DNA of 64,000 nucleotides from Channallabes apus. Taxonomy: Eukaryota > Chordata > Actinopteri > Siluriformes > Clariidae. The DNA lies in NCBI GenBank assembly GCA_030522415.1, contig CM060127.1:2481114-2545113 (forward strand), given 5' to 3'. Under the pieces are notes generated by a model. The model was not told the origin of the DNA, ran no database searches, and saw only the letters and a program-made list of their open reading frames with translations. Position numbers and translations under genes: made by a program. Of the stretch, positions 22,790 to 35,265 are shown piece after piece. Numbering within the stretch: the stretch's first letter is position 1; every line of letters begins with the position of its first letter.

Positions 22790-23130
22790 TACTCACTCAC
22801 TCATCATCTTATACTGCTTTATCCTGCTTTGTCACACACTTGGGTGGGCCTAGAGTCTATCCCACGAGACTTACAGTAGGGCACAATGCAGGGTACACCC
22901 TGGACAGGGAGCCAATACATCACAGAGCACACACATACAGTACACACACTATGGGCAATTTGGGAACGGCTAATTAGCTTAATCTGCAGGCCTTTGGATG
23001 ATGGGAGGAAACCAGTGTACCCAGAGGAAACCAAGCATGGGGAGAACATTCAAACATTCACGGACATGGAAATCGAACTTGGACCCTGGAGGTGCAAGGC
23101 GACAGTGCTAACCACTACACCACTTTGCTT
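22790..23130 (-). mobile_element. tRNA-derived (mermaid-like) SINE
   Basis: On the minus strand this reads as a tRNA-like head (GTGGTGTAGTGGTTAGCACT) followed by the teleost core with CATGTTCTCCCC and GGTTTCCTC. It is one of five copies in the window. Confidence 0.75.
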
Positions 23131-23771
23131 ACGTGGTGTGTAGATCCTGTTAAATGTGGGGACTGAAATGAAACTGGCACTTTTTCATAACTAAGTAAAT
23201 TTTGTTTTATATTAATAATTTTGGAAAATGCAAGTATCAGCGGAAGTTTTATTTTAGAACAACTCATTTTGTAATAAGTGTATTTAAGTTGTAATTAAAT
23301 TTACAAAAGAACAATTTTAAGTGTATTAAGTATACTTTTGTGTGCTAAAGTGGAACAACTTTAAGTATACTTAGTACACTTAAAGTATATGGCTATGTGT
23401 GTACTAATATAAACCTGGCGGTAATTAATGAAGTTAAAGTTTATATTTCAAGATTTCATGATGTCAAAGAACTTTATTAAGCCTAGATGGAAATTACTTA
23501 TTCTTACAGTTGCTCACAGTTGTGTAGAAAAACAATAATTTTTTTTAATAAATAGAAAGAGTCCTAAAATATGTACCAAAAATATGAGCATTTGTAAATA
23601 TTGCACAGTTATATAATATATTTATGTAATATTGTATTATTATATGTAATAGTGTATTACATATTTTATTGAGAAATAATATAGCAATTATCATATATAT
23701 CATTAATATACGTAAATATTAATGTCCTATTGTGTTACTGCAGTGAATATTCACATACATGTGTGTATGAA
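23131..23771. other. AT-rich sequence, possible MITE
   Basis: No gene is seen. AGTATACTT- and AAGTACACTT-type motifs near 23310-23400 recur in inverted form near 24110-24250, as in a decayed MITE, but the termini are unclear. Confidence 0.35.
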
Positions 23772-24000
23772 TTACAGAGAAGAGTTGTATAATTTTATGG
23801 CTGTTTGGAAAAAAGATCTCCTGCGGCGCTCTATGGAACACTTGATGGTAATCAGTCTCTGGCTGAAATTGCTCCTCTGGTCAGCGAAAACACTACTGTA
23901 TATAGTGGGTGAGAAGGATTGTTCAAAATGGACTGTACTTTGGACAGAATCCTCCTCTTCGCTACTACATCCACAGTCAAGCTGCATGACTAGCACAGAT
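23772..24000 (-). pseudogene. Jockey-like LINE reverse transcriptase C-terminus
   Basis: The minus strand encodes IYSSVFADQRSNFSQRL, IKCSIERRRRSFFQTA and KLYNSSL. This is the recognisable C-terminal end of jockey/Rex-like ORF2 proteins in fish. The upstream domains are missing. Confidence 0.65.
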
Positions 24001-24781
24001 CCACGTCAGTGAAAAAAACAAACACTTTAGTGTATTACAAATATATTGAAATCCTCGATAGTACACTGCAAATATATTAACAATCAGTTGTACCATGAGT
24101 TAATATATTAAAAAAAAAGTATACTAACATTATGCTTTTACCAAATTTTGGAATTAAACTTTAAATATACTTCAAAATAATTGTATTATAGTACACTTAT
24201 AAATATACTTTAAGTGAAAGGTTGGTCTAATTTCCAAAGTATACTTATTTAAACTTGTGAACGAGTGAACAATGAATCTTCACTTTTGCAGAAAAGAGAT
24301 TTAAACATTTCATCAGTCAGTCGAGGATGACATCATACAATAAATACATTTTTTTATTTAATTTAGAAGTGCTTTGTATTATATAGGCTAGTAATCTGTA
24401 AAATAATAATAAATAAATCAAATAAATACATCTCCATGCATCTTGTAAATTAATCGAATAATGTATTCATAAGTTATAAACGTTTCAATACGTTATATAT
24501 TTTTTTTATAATGTTTTTGTTTCAATAAATATTCTTTATTTAATGTCCGTAGAGTGAAATTTCCACAGCAGCAGCGACAGGTATCCGAGGTGCTTATGTT
24601 ACCATGGTAACACATGGAGGAAGTGATGTTACAGGGCATTCTGTATGGTGGAATTTTGTAGAGCGAAGTTCCCTTAACAGACATTTCCTGCACATTTAGT
24701 AGGGAGTAGGGTGTAGTAATTTCAATGTATATGGACTTGCCCATTCATTCTCCCTGATTAGTAGAAGTGTTTTTTTAAATA

Positions 24782-25293
24782 CAGTGGAACCTTGGATTAC
24801 GAGCATAATTTCTTCCGGAAGCGAGCTCGTATTCCAAAACACTCGTAAACCAAATAAAATTTTCTCATAAGAAATAATCAAAACTCAAATTATTCGTTCT
24901 ACAGCCCCAAAAAACTAAAATGATTAATACAAAATATCAAGTAAAAATAAAACAAATTAACCTGCACTTTACCTTAATTTAATTTAAAAATAAATCCAGA
25001 CAGATAGGTGTTTCTGTTTATGCGCGCAGGCCTGTGCATGCACAAACACACACACACACAATGGAGAGACTGTTTTATTGGAGAAATTAACACATCGCTA
25101 ATCACACTTGCGTGAGCGCATACTAACAGAAACATTGCTGTAAAGTAAAAAAAAAAGTAAACAAACATACTTGCACTTCACCTCTGAAAAGAATTACGAC
25201 AGAGCAGAGTTTCTGTGTAGTGCAGAGAGCGTACGTCTGTATGTGTGTGGGAAGCCGAGAGGAGGATGGAGTGGGAGGGGGTCTGTAAAGGCT

Positions 25294-25341
<48 letters not shown>

Positions 25342-25846
25342 GGTGTGAATGAAGGAGCACAGTGTCAAATTACATGAGCGCTCACACGACGGGCTAATAC
25401 AAAGAGGGAGAGAAAAAATAGATTTTTACCCTCTAATGATACCTGCCTTTGCTTTATATGCGCGCACACATGTGTTATAACAAGCAGTACACGTGCTGTA
25501 CACATGCGCGTCTGAACACAAAATAAAATGTTTTACACACACTTGGTCACAGTGTTATAGTAAACAGTACACGCGTGCACGGATGTTGATTATACCAGTA
25601 AGAGACGAGCACTAAGACCCAGCAGGGGAGACAATTACCCACAATTCCGCAGCGCAAGAGAGAGAAAAACCGTTGGCTCAGTTGTGATCACGTGACGTCA
25701 AAACAGGAAGCGCATGCATGATACATGATACTTGTTGCTCGTAAACCAAGACAATGCTAATTTTTCAAGTCAAAATGTATTTAAAATCTTTGCTCATCTT
25801 GCGGAACACTTGCAAACCGCATTACTCGTAATCTGAGGTTCCACTA
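24782..25846. mobile_element. Mariner-type element, non-autonomous
   Basis: The left end CAGTGGAACCTTGGATTACG is matched by an inverted right end reading AGTGGAACCTCAGATTACG. TA flanks both ends (24780-24781 and 25847-25848). The subterminal text (CGAGCTCGTATTCCAAAACA) is typical of a widespread fish mariner family. No transposase is found; a (GT)n tract occupies 25297-25340. Confidence 0.8.
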
Positions 25847-26194
25847 TACAGTACATAAGATTTAGCAACAACACATTAGACAATGTACTTAATTACAAAT
25901 TACCTAACAAAAAACATAAAATTTACCTTGTGCTGATGAAAATAAAATAATAACGATAGTAACTAACGTGCACAATGATGCAGCTTCCAGACATGATTTC
26001 AAACAAGAAGCGGAGGACTAGATCTGCCCGCCTCCAGTTTCTGATTGGCTGGTATTGCCTCTCTGGCTGGTAAGTCTCTGGTTGGCTACAGTTGTTGCAA
26101 AGTCATAAAGCCATTGCAGTTCGTGCAAGTGTATTGGAGATTAATGACATTGAGCGTGCAGTAGTAGTCATGGGAAGTTTGAATCATTTTAGTG

Positions 26195-28092
26195 ACTTGG
26201 GGTCGGTTTCTCGATAACGCACACTATTCGCGCGCTAAGAAGACTCTTAAGATATATCTTACGTTAAGTGATAACTTTTCTAAGTGTATTTCTCGAACTG
26301 TCTCTTAGGAGTCTTCTTAAGTTGCTGCCTCTTACGTCCGACGTTACAAGGCGCTGTCTACAGTGAAGGACCTGAATTAGCTGACATCGGTTGCTCAGGA
26401 ATCGATTTTTGACTCCTTTTTCATGACAGCGTTAAGAAAGACGGCACTTTCTATGCAAATTAAACATTGCACTAAATTCTTTTAATAGCGTTTATTTCAA
26501 CATGGGTTAACTTATCAATAACATGCCATAATAGACAAATATATAAATTAAATCACCAAACTGTCGCTAATATTTTCATGTAAGCTGTGGCGGTGAAATG
26601 AACTGGGTATACACTCATAGTTGAAGGACAAACAGCTGATAACACTAGTGAAGAGCTCTTCACCAGCTTCAGAAACAATGTGAAACATGTCAGTTGTTGG
26701 GGTTGTATAGCGCACTTATGGAATGAATATGATGAGATGACAGAGTGGAGGTTTAATACCCCTATCTCACCTACACGGTTTCGCACAGGGGCCGTAAGTG
26801 CAGTTCATTATGATTCAGCGTGAGTTTTGGTGCCGTTATTACGTTTCCATTTTACCACGCAAAAAAATTAAACATGTTTAACATGCGGAAGCTCGCGGAC
26901 CTTGCAGATCTTTGCGGACCGTCGGGCGGTCACTCGACTCGGCTCATGGTGCCTAATACCCCTCTCTCACCTGTGTGGCCTGACTCATCTCCGTGAGCTG
27001 CAGCAATTGCCCGCGACGTTCCTTTAACGTTCCGCGAAGTTCTGCAAGGTCTGCAAGCTTCCGCGAGGACCAGCAAAAAATTTAAGTAAAATTTTTCAAG
27101 CGAATAGATGGAAATGGAATCACAGCGCAAAAACTTGGGGTGAATCATGATGAACCCTACTTACGGCCACAGCGCGAGACCGCGCAGGTGAGATAGGGGA
27201 ATGACACCGCATCTCACAGCGAGTCAAACCGCATAAGTGAATAGGGGTATTAAACATTACAATCACCCAGAAAAATTAATGGATGCGGGGTTTGAAACGC
27301 CCAAGGTTATTTTCTCATTTAACTAAATCAAATTTCATAAAAATAAAACGTGTCACAAGAAAAGTCCATAAAGTTATGGATAATGGCTAATGATCAATGA
27401 AACCTATTTTAAACAAAAAGCAGCGAGCAGCTGGACATCGGGACGTAGAGCGTAAGTATGACGCGTTGGCCTGGCACGCGTCTGAGCAGGTCTGAGCAGG
27501 TCAAGAAGCTCCATAATCTGAAGGCAACACTTTTTTTTTTTTTTTTTTTAATAATGACCATGGGGAAAATATGAAAAGGGCTGAAGTTTTGTCTAAAGGA
27601 AAAATGTACATGATCCACACGGCTCCGCGGACGGCGCCGTCTTCAGTTTAACACAACAACACGCTCGCTGCCTAATTGTTCGCCACCTGTTTAATATTAA
27701 AAGTGATTGCCAATTTTAATGCATTAGTCACATTATGAAATAGGCTAATTAAAAATCACTCTATTAGTACTGATATCAAATAAAATAACATTCTTAAACA
27801 GGCCTACAGTATATTCCATCATTAATACGACTTTGATAACGTGCCATAATGTGCTTCCATACACCGCTGGTTTATAAAGACTGCTGCTCAGTGGCGGCGA
27901 CTAGTGTCTTGAGCTGAAACTACGCTAAGAATGAGTTAAGGTTGGTCCAGACCAACCTTACGAACGTGTGACTTAGCTAAGAGATACTTAGCGTAAAAAC
28001 GTTTCGGGAAATGCGGCATGACGTTAAGAGAGAGGTTAAGGTACAATTTAAGAACTACTTAACGATAAGAAGCTTTCGAGAAACCGGGCCCT
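26195..28092. mobile_element. DNA element with GGTTTCTCGA ends
   Basis: The left region reads GGGTCGGTTTCTCGATAACG; the right end is the inverse, reading GGGCCCGGTTTCTCGAAAGC. The subterminal TTAAG/CTTAAC motifs are also mirrored. The target duplication is not clear. A TTAA-flanked element is nested inside at 26757-27249. A T-run and several small ORFs are present but nothing coding is convincing. Confidence 0.6.
26757..27249. mobile_element. TTAA-flanked nested MITE
   Basis: The ends TACCCCTATCTCACC and, inverted, TACCCCTATTCAC abut TTAA at 26753-26756 and 27250-27253. TTAA sites are characteristic of piggyBac and Kolobok elements. An additional internal ATACCCCTCTCTCACCTG lies at 26956. 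Confidence 0.7.
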
Positions 28093-28099
28093 GGTTCTT

Positions 28100-30069
28100 T
28101 AAATCTCGTTCATCAAAACGAACGAATCTTTTCATTCATTTAATTTATTAAGTCAGTTAGTTCATTTTGTTCTTTTGTTCAGAAATAAAATAAAATTTAA
28201 TTTTTTAATAAACAGACACCCAACACTTCTACATACACACATTTTGGCTATAGTTCCAGTAATGAAACTATTACAATGCAGTTAAGGACATATTATGATA
28301 AGCAGCAATCACCTCTGAATCTATTGCACTGCATAGCGTCTATGGGAGTCACGTGACAAAAGAACGAACGACTACAGTATGAGTAGACTCCTAGGCTCAG
28401 ATTAGAAGACTGAGACTACGGTATATTAAAAGTTGCATTCTAATATATACATCCTGTACATTGTACACAGCATATTTTTAATAAATTGTCAAAAATAAAT
28501 TGAAAACAAAGTTTTAATAAAGCCTATGTGAAGTGTGAGATCCTAACTTTATAGCAACAGTGTTTAGAAGGTCATGATACTGTGTCCGCAAACTTTTGGC
28601 CACTGCGTATGAAAGGGACTGTATATGGATTCATAAATGATGAAATCATATATTTTAATATACAGCTAATAAATATAAATGCATCTCTCATATACTGTAT
28701 GATAGATATATGTAAAACTTTTTTTTAAATGGCCAAGTCAAAAAAATAATATGTAATTATATTAATTTAAAATATTTTTAATTATTATTAATAAACAATA
28801 TATTACCATGCTGTATATCTGGCACCACTGTTGCATGAACTTAGTGCCAGTTGAGGACCCAGTGCTATCTCTCTAGACCTTCTTTGCCTCAAGCAGATAT
28901 TGCGACTTTGCCAAAGAAATGCATATTTGTAGAATATTTGATTTGAATACACCCCTGTTTAACATATGCCACATATAATCTAAGAAGAGTCAGATTTTTT
29001 ATTGCGGCATTTAAAAAGACTATGTTATTCAAAGTAATCACATTCCTTTTTTGCCAAATACATATACGTTATCTCAATCCTCTGCACTCGAGATTCATCT
29101 AAATCAGCCTTCTATGTTTCCTGATATATTGCTGTGTCTTACTGTACATACCACAAGTTTATGCTTCATAATCTGCCACTGTTCCCAGTTGTTTTGCAGA
29201 TTGGTTAGTCCGCTGTGGTTGACACTTTGATGGGAACAGCTAAAATTCTATCAAGTTTAAGACCTTGCCACAGCTGAAAAATTTTATATATCAAAAATCC
29301 CTTAACAATTTTGCATCCTTTTTTGCATGTCATGAGATCATTAATCCCCTAGTAGGAGTATATCAAAATTCATTGTGGGTGTTTTGCCAAGAACCCAAAA
29401 TAACTGACTTCCTGTTGAGTTGAGCCCATAAGTTGAACACTATCATAGCAAGGCGATGATGTCATAGTGCTGATGTCATAATGCTTAGGCCCTAATAGAA
29501 TGTTACCTGAGACATGAAGGTGAGGCACTGGTGGCTCAGTGGTGCTGTAGGTGTTTCGCCGTATGTATGTGCTTGAGTATCACACATTAATGAAATTAGG
29601 CACACTTCCTTATAATAACTTGCTCTTTCTATGTAAAGTATTTATGTCCTTACTTATTAATTAGTCTCCATGGCAATCCTGTTAAGGATATCACAAATTC
29701 ATTTAGAATTTCCCATTAGACATGTCTTGAAATTATTCTGACCAATATTTACATTTACATTTAGGCATTTGGCAGACTCTCTTATCCAGAGCGACTTACA
29801 AAAGTGCTTTAAAGTTTACATCACTGGGTACATACTTACACTGGTTAACTAAATTAATAACTAAGTGCCATTAGTCCAACACAACTGGGAAGAGGGTTTT
29901 TTTTGGAGGGGGGGGGGGGTGTTCGATATTGAACCAAATCAGTTAAAAGTAAGGGACAAAATATTAAAGACTAGCATAAGTATCTGTTGCTGAAGAGTAT
30001 GGAGAAATAGTTAACTGGATAAAGCTATTATATTGAACATTAATAGTTAATGGATAAATATTATGTATA
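28100..30069. other. Gene-free interval with repeat scraps
   Basis: No gene is seen. Scraps include a Tc1-like tail (CCGCAAACTTTTGGCCAC near 28588), a tRNA-like GGTGGCTCAGTGG near 29531, and a retroposon tail at 29745-29815 (AGGCATTTGGCAGACTCTCT). The same tail occurs in opposite orientation at 34840-34895. Confidence 0.5.
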
Positions 30070-31678
30070 CAGTGGTGTGAAAAACTATTTGCCCCCTTCC
30101 TGATTTCTTATTCTTTTGCATGTTTGTCACACTTAAATGTTTCTGCTCATCAAAAACCGTTAACTTTTAGTCAAAGATAACATAATTGAACACAAAATGC
30201 AGTTTTTAAATGAAGGTTTACGTTATTAAGGGAGAAAAAAAACTCCAAATCTACATGGCCCTGTGTGAAAAAGTGATTGCCCCCCTTGTTAAAAAATAAC
30301 TTAACTGTGGTTTATCACACCTGAGTTCAGTTTCTGTAGTCACCCCCAGGCCTGATTACTGCCACACCTGTTTCAATCAAGAAATCACTTAAATAGGAGC
30401 TACCTGACACAGAGAAGTAGACCAAAAGCACCTCAAAAGCTAGACATCATGCCAAGATCCAAAGAAATTCAGGACCAAATGAGAACAAAAGTAATTGAGA
30501 TCTATCAGTCTGGTAAAGGTTATAAAGCCATTTCTAAAGCTTTGGGACTCCAGCGAACCACAGTGAGAGCCATTATCCACAAATGGCAAAAACATGGAAC
30601 AGTGGTGAACCTTCCCAGGAGTGGTCGGCCGACCAAAATTACCCCAAGAGCGCAGAGACGACTCATCCGAGAGGCCACAAAAGACCCCAGGACAACATCT
30701 AAAGAACTGCAGGCCTCACTTGCCTCAATTAAGGTCAGTGTTCACGACTCCACCATAAGAAAGAGACTGGGCAAAAACGGCCTGCATGGCAGATTTCCGA
30801 GGCGCAAACCAATTTTAAGCAAAAAGAACATTAAGGCTCGTCTCAATTTTGCTAAAAATCATCTCAATGATTGCCAAGACTTTTGGGAAAATACCTTGTG
30901 GACCGACGAGACAAAAGTTGAACTTTTTGGAAGGTGCGTGTCCCGTTACATCTGGCGTAAAAGTAACACAGCATTTCAGAAAAAGAACATCATACCAACA
31001 GTAAAATATGGTGGTGGTAGTGTGATGGTCTGGGGTTGTTTTGCTGCTTCAGGACCTGGAAGGCTTGCTGTGATAGATGGAACCATGAATTCTACTGTCT
31101 ACCAAAAAATCCTGAAGGAGAATGTCCAGCCATCTGTTCGTCAACTCAAGCTGAAGCGATCTTGGGTGCTGCAGCAGGACAATGACCCAAAATCCACCTC
31201 TGAATGGCTGAAGAAAAACAAAATGAAGACTTTGGAGTGGCCTAGTCAAAGTCCTGACCTGAATCCTATTGAGATGTTGTGGCATGACCTTAAAAAGGCG
31301 GTTCATGCTAGAAAACCCTCAAATAAAGCTGAATTACATCAATTCTGCAAAGATGAGTGGGCCAAAATTCCTCCAGAGCGCTGTAAAAGACTCGTTGCAA
31401 GTTATCGCAAACGCTTGATTGCAGTTATTGCTGCTAAGGGTGACCCAACCAGTTATTAGGTTCAGGGGGGCAATTACTTTTTCACACAGGGCCATGTAGG
31501 TTTGGATTTTTTTTCTCCCTAAATAATACAACCCCTCATTTAAAAACCGCATTTTGTGTTTACTTGTGTTATCTTTGACTAATAGTTAAATGTGTTTGAT
31601 GATCAGAAACATTTTGTGTGACAAACATGCAAAAGAATAAGAAATCAGGTGGGGGGCAAATAGTTTTTCACACCACTG
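30070..31678. mobile_element. Complete Tc1-like transposon
   Basis: Inverted ends read CAGTGGTGTGAAAAACTATT and are flanked by TA at 30068-30069 and 31679-31680. A second, internal copy of related sequence (CATGGCCCTGTGTGAAAAAG) lies about 180-200 bp inside each end, giving the IR/DR layout of fish Tc1 elements. The single gene is at 30449-31459. Confidence 0.95.
30449..31459 (+). CDS. Tc1-like transposase, full-length frame with a short catalytic-domain deletion
   Basis: The 336-residue frame has a paired-type helix-turn-helix DNA-binding region (residues 1-115, with GRPTK at 59-63 as the AT-hook-like motif) and a DDE domain. Visible catalytic residues are Asp153 (WTDET), Asp244 (QQDND) and Glu275 (DLNPIE). 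Tc1 transposases of this group are about 340 residues long with 34 residues between the second Asp and the Glu. Here only 30 separate them, because four residues are missing just after DNDPK. The deletion is in frame and probably inactivates catalysis, although no stop or frameshift is present. The protein would cut and reinsert the element at TA. Confidence 0.9.
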   Translation: MPRSKEIQDQMRTKVIEIYQSGKGYKAISKALGLQRTTVRAIIHKWQKHGTVVNLPRSGRPTKITPRAQRRLIREATKDPRTTSKELQASLASIKVSVHDSTIRKRLGKNGLHGRFPRRKPILSKKNIKARLNFAKNHLNDCQDFWENTLWTDETKVELFGRCVSRYIWRKSNTAFQKKNIIPTVKYGGGSVMVWGCFAASGPGRLAVIDGTMNSTVYQKILKENVQPSVRQLKLKRSWVLQQDNDPKSTSEWLKKNKMKTLEWPSQSPDLNPIEMLWHDLKKAVHARKPSNKAELHQFCKDEWAKIPPERCKRLVASYRKRLIAVIAAKGDPTSY

Positions 31679-32264
31679 TAACTACAGAGATGCTGTAAAT
31701 AAGAGAAGGCAATCTACTGCAACATTTTGTGGATCCTTAAAGTAAAACAAATTGTCAAAGTAAATTGTCTTTTGTGAAATGATACTGCAATATATCATTA
31801 GTGTAGTCACTTCTCATAAATAGGATCAGTCAATCACTTTCTATAAAGCAATCCTTATGTCACGTTTATCTGCAGGCCTTCTGCTCTATGCTTGTTCTCA
31901 GTATATATATCATATATTCTCATGGGTACTATATGGAAATATAGAAATACAGAGTAATAATATCAAGATAATGTCTAAGTTTTATAACCATTGTTTAATC
32001 ATTTGTAGAGTAAGGCCACCTTTCTGGGGCCTAGCTAAAGTGGTTTTACTGAACACACCTCACACTTGTTAATTTTATTTTTAGCATTTGTGATAAACGT
32101 CCTGTGGGATTTGTGTATAATATCTGTATAGCATTTGTTGACTTTCCACAACCACTGTAACCTACAGGTGTAATATGAATACAAAATGCTTTTTATGTTT
32201 AAAGTTTAAAGAAGACACAGAATACAGTGAGATTTTCTTTAACATGCCAACAATCATTTTGGCT
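31679..32264. other. Spacer between Tc1 and the alpha-globin 3' end
   Basis: No gene is seen. AT-rich sequence without recognisable repeats. Confidence 0.5.
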
Positions 32265-32270
32265 TTTATT
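32265..32270 (-). promoter_or_regulatory. Alpha-globin polyadenylation signal
   Basis: AATAAA on the minus strand lies about 85 bp past the stop codon. Confidence 0.75.
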
Positions 32271-32351
32271 TAGATCAAACATGTACATTCAGTATCTGAA
32301 AAAGACATATTGTGCGTGTGAGTGTCTCAGTTCTGTTGCTTGCAGAGCATC

Positions 32352-32971
32352 TTATCTGTACTTCTCGGAGAGAGCCAGGGACACAGCAACGAGAAACTTA
32401 TCCATAGCCACATGTATCTCAGGAGTAAAGTCAGTGGGGAACAGCATGGCCAGAACCACAAGCAAATTGTGGGACAGGATCTACAACGTAAAGGGAAAGA
32501 ACACCAGTAATTAACCAGCATGCAAAACAAGATTTAAATATTAAGAGGAAAATGAAGTGGGATTAAAATGTATTTGCCTTGAAGTTGGCCGGGTCAACAC
32601 GCAGCTGGTAAGCATGCAGCTCGCTCAGGCTGACCAACCCACTGGTCAGGTCATCGATTTTGCTCACAGCTTCTCCCACTCCAGACATAATAACCTTTCC
32701 GTGCTTCTTCACTTGGACGGAGCCATAGCTCAAGTCCTTCCAATGGGAAAAATAGATCTTGGTCTGGGGGTAAACAGTCAGCATCCTGCATAGACACATT
32801 GCATAAAGTTAGCTCTCGGTATTGGGGAAAAAAATTGAAATGAATATTAAAACAGAAGAGTAACTCGAGCACCTACCTGTACAGAGCTTCACTACCGATT
32901 TCTTCAGCCTTTGGGGCGATCTTAGCCCAGAAGGCCTTGATGGCATCTTTGTCCTTAGCAGAGAGACTCAT
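32352..32971 (-). CDS. hba: Hemoglobin alpha subunit, embryonic-like
   Basis: Three exons on the minus strand: 32971-32877, 32785-32578 and 32480-32352, giving 143 codons plus TAA, the usual fish alpha length. Splits fall at the globin positions (after Tyr31, within Arg32, and after Lys101). The distal haem histidine is His60 (VKKHGK) and the proximal one His89 (LSELHAY). The protein starts MSLSAKDK and ends ALSEKYR, resembling embryonic-type fish alpha chains as I remember them. Intron 1 has GT-AG borders; intron 2 appears to start with GC (AAG|GCAAAT) and ends with AG. Alpha chains pair with beta chains into the erythrocyte tetramer that carries oxygen. It is divergent from the beta gene at 35889. 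No damaging change is seen. Confidence 0.95.
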
Positions 32972-33027
32972 GGTTACAGAGTGGTTTTGGAGAAGACTTC
33001 TGTGAACTGCCTCAAAAACCAATAACC

Positions 33028-33035
33028 CTTTTATA
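33028..33035 (-). promoter_or_regulatory. Alpha-globin TATA box
   Basis: TATAAAAG on the minus strand lies about 57 bp upstream of the ATG. CACCC/GGGTG-type sequence sits about 20-35 bp further upstream (33053-33069), as in other globin promoters. Confidence 0.75.
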
Positions 33036-33424
33036 CAAGGACTCAGACCGGGCACACCCGCGACCCACCTCAACAACGTGGACTAATGTCACATATGACC
33101 AGATTAGACAAGGCTTCTGCTGCTTGTCATAGATAATGTTCTCGCCTGATAGGAAACAACCTGATTTACAACCTGAATTACCCTGTCATTTTATCTGAAA
33201 CAGGCTGTTTAAATTAAATTGAATTTTTTTTAATTAAATTAATTTGAATTAAATTTAAATTAATGAAAGACGAATAGTCCAAGAATATAATGTATTCTTC
33301 TTCTTCCCCTTATTATTATTATTATTATTATTACAGTCATTCTTGAGAATTTTTTTTACTTGAAAGAAAAAATTACTAAAAACTTAATAGATTATTGTTG
33401 AACAGTGAGGTATGAATCAAACCC

Positions 33425-33600
33425 TATTTAAAAACAACCTGTTCAGTGCATTACAGCTTAACACTGTCACAGTTTAAAATATGCATTTAAATTATACATA
33501 TTTTCTTGAAAACACAGGTTTTGTCTAATAACTAAGTACTTTGTTTGTTTGTTTCTTTGTTTGCTTGTTTGTTTGTTTTGCCACTGTCATATAATCAGAA
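33425..33600. repeat. Intergenic direct repeat, unit 1
   Basis: ACAACCTGTTCAGTGCATTA, CACTGTCACAGTTTAAAA and GGTTTTGTCTAATAA recur in the same order and orientation at 35125-35265, about 1.7 kb away. Both copies run into a TTTG-rich tract and then CCACTGTCATAT. Confidence 0.9.
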
Positions 33601-34684
33601 TTTAATTCATAAAATTAAATGGATAATAAAGGATAAAAACTGGCTTTCTCTATGTTACTACAAAAGATCCATTTAAGCTTTTTTGCCTAAAAACAGTAAA
33701 TTAGTAATCATACTGTAGTAGTCAACTGTTCCTTATTTTTAAGAAAGTTTATATTTTAATATCAAAAAAATATACATTAACAACAAAAAAAATCCTACCT
33801 GACATAGGTGACCCAACATTGATTGTGATGACACAAGCTATAACAGATGAGATTGTTGAAAGAGATTGTACCAAAGGTTTTACACATACAAAATTATAAA
33901 CTGTTATTATAAACATTTCTGCAGCTTTCACATATTCAAAATATTTTAATATAATCAAGTTTTAGCATCAAACTAAAACTTACGAACAAACTTACATGCA
34001 TAACTTTTGGTACTGTATTCAGTTTTATATTTTTTAAACCACTGAATTGTGATTTAAGACTTTCATGCAGAATAAAAAATAGAAGAACATGAAAATCACC
34101 ATATAAATGATTTCTTTGATATTACAACTCAATGTCATCCTCCTGTAACTGCTAAACTAAACAGGGACATGACACATGAAACGAAATGTGTTATGTAGAG
34201 AAATAGGTCACAATGAATTCAAAAAAATTTTAACCCTTAAACAAGTCTAACTTTGATAGAAGTTGTAATGTTCAATACATTCGACACAGTAAAACATTGA
34301 TGTGTCCAATATTTCCAAGCCTGCATTTATGCCTCCTTTATCTTTCATTCAGCTCACTTGCATTTTACATCTTGCCTTCATTTTCCCTGTTATTCATATC
34401 TTTCCCTTTCTTTAAAAAAAAAAAACACATCCCTTGGTCTATCTGAATATTCTCTCTTATCTTTCTTTGGTACACACAATTCCTTCTGTGTCACATCCCC
34501 TGACAACTGCTGTCTTGCCATACATGGCTGAAATTAATTACTGTAGGTGATTCCTATTTTGCCTTAAATGTCCTTAATAAATTCTTTACTGTAATTGATT
34601 TTAAATTAGATTTTAATAAACAATGTTTTAAAATGAAACAAAAGGTTATTATTAACAGGAATGTAGCATAAACTAATATTTTTC

Positions 34685-34718
<34 letters not shown>

Positions 34719-35124
34719 TATTATTATTATTGTTGTTGTTCGTTGGTTCATTCATTTGTTTATTTTTAATGTAGCCCTACTCATTTTCTAAGGTAAATTA
34801 ATTGACCACTGTTTTAAGATGTATAATGAGATAAGAATGTAAGTCGCTCTGGATAAGAGCGTCTGCCAAATGCCTAAATGTAAATGTAAATGTAAGTGGA
34901 AAAATAAAAGTGAACTTCCTAGGCATGTAGGCCTTTAGATTAATTTTATTAACTGCTCAATACAATTAATAATTAAAAGTTTGTTTCTTTATTTTTTTAC
35001 ATTCTTTGTTTTTTCACAACCCAAACACTACAGTAAAAGTGGAAAAGCAATGTTTTATCAGTTCAATACAATACAATGGGTTATATTTGAAAACCACCTC
35101 CAAGATGTAACATTTTTGTACAAG

Positions 35125-35265
35125 CAACAACCTGTTCAGTGCATTACAGCTTTAACACTGTCACAGTTTAAAAGATGTATTTAAATGATACTTATTTTCT
35201 TGCAAACTAGGTTTTGTCTAATAATTTGTTTGTTTGTTTTACCACTGTCATATTATTTTAAAATT
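35125..35265. repeat. Intergenic direct repeat, unit 2
   Basis: This is the partner of 33425-33600, shorter because its TTTG tract is contracted. It lies about 0.6 kb upstream of the beta-globin start. Confidence 0.9.

Noticed and set aside
24595..24615. Short palindrome TGTTACCATGGTAACA
   Set aside because: Looks like a possible factor site but has no context such as a promoter; could be chance or a MITE part.
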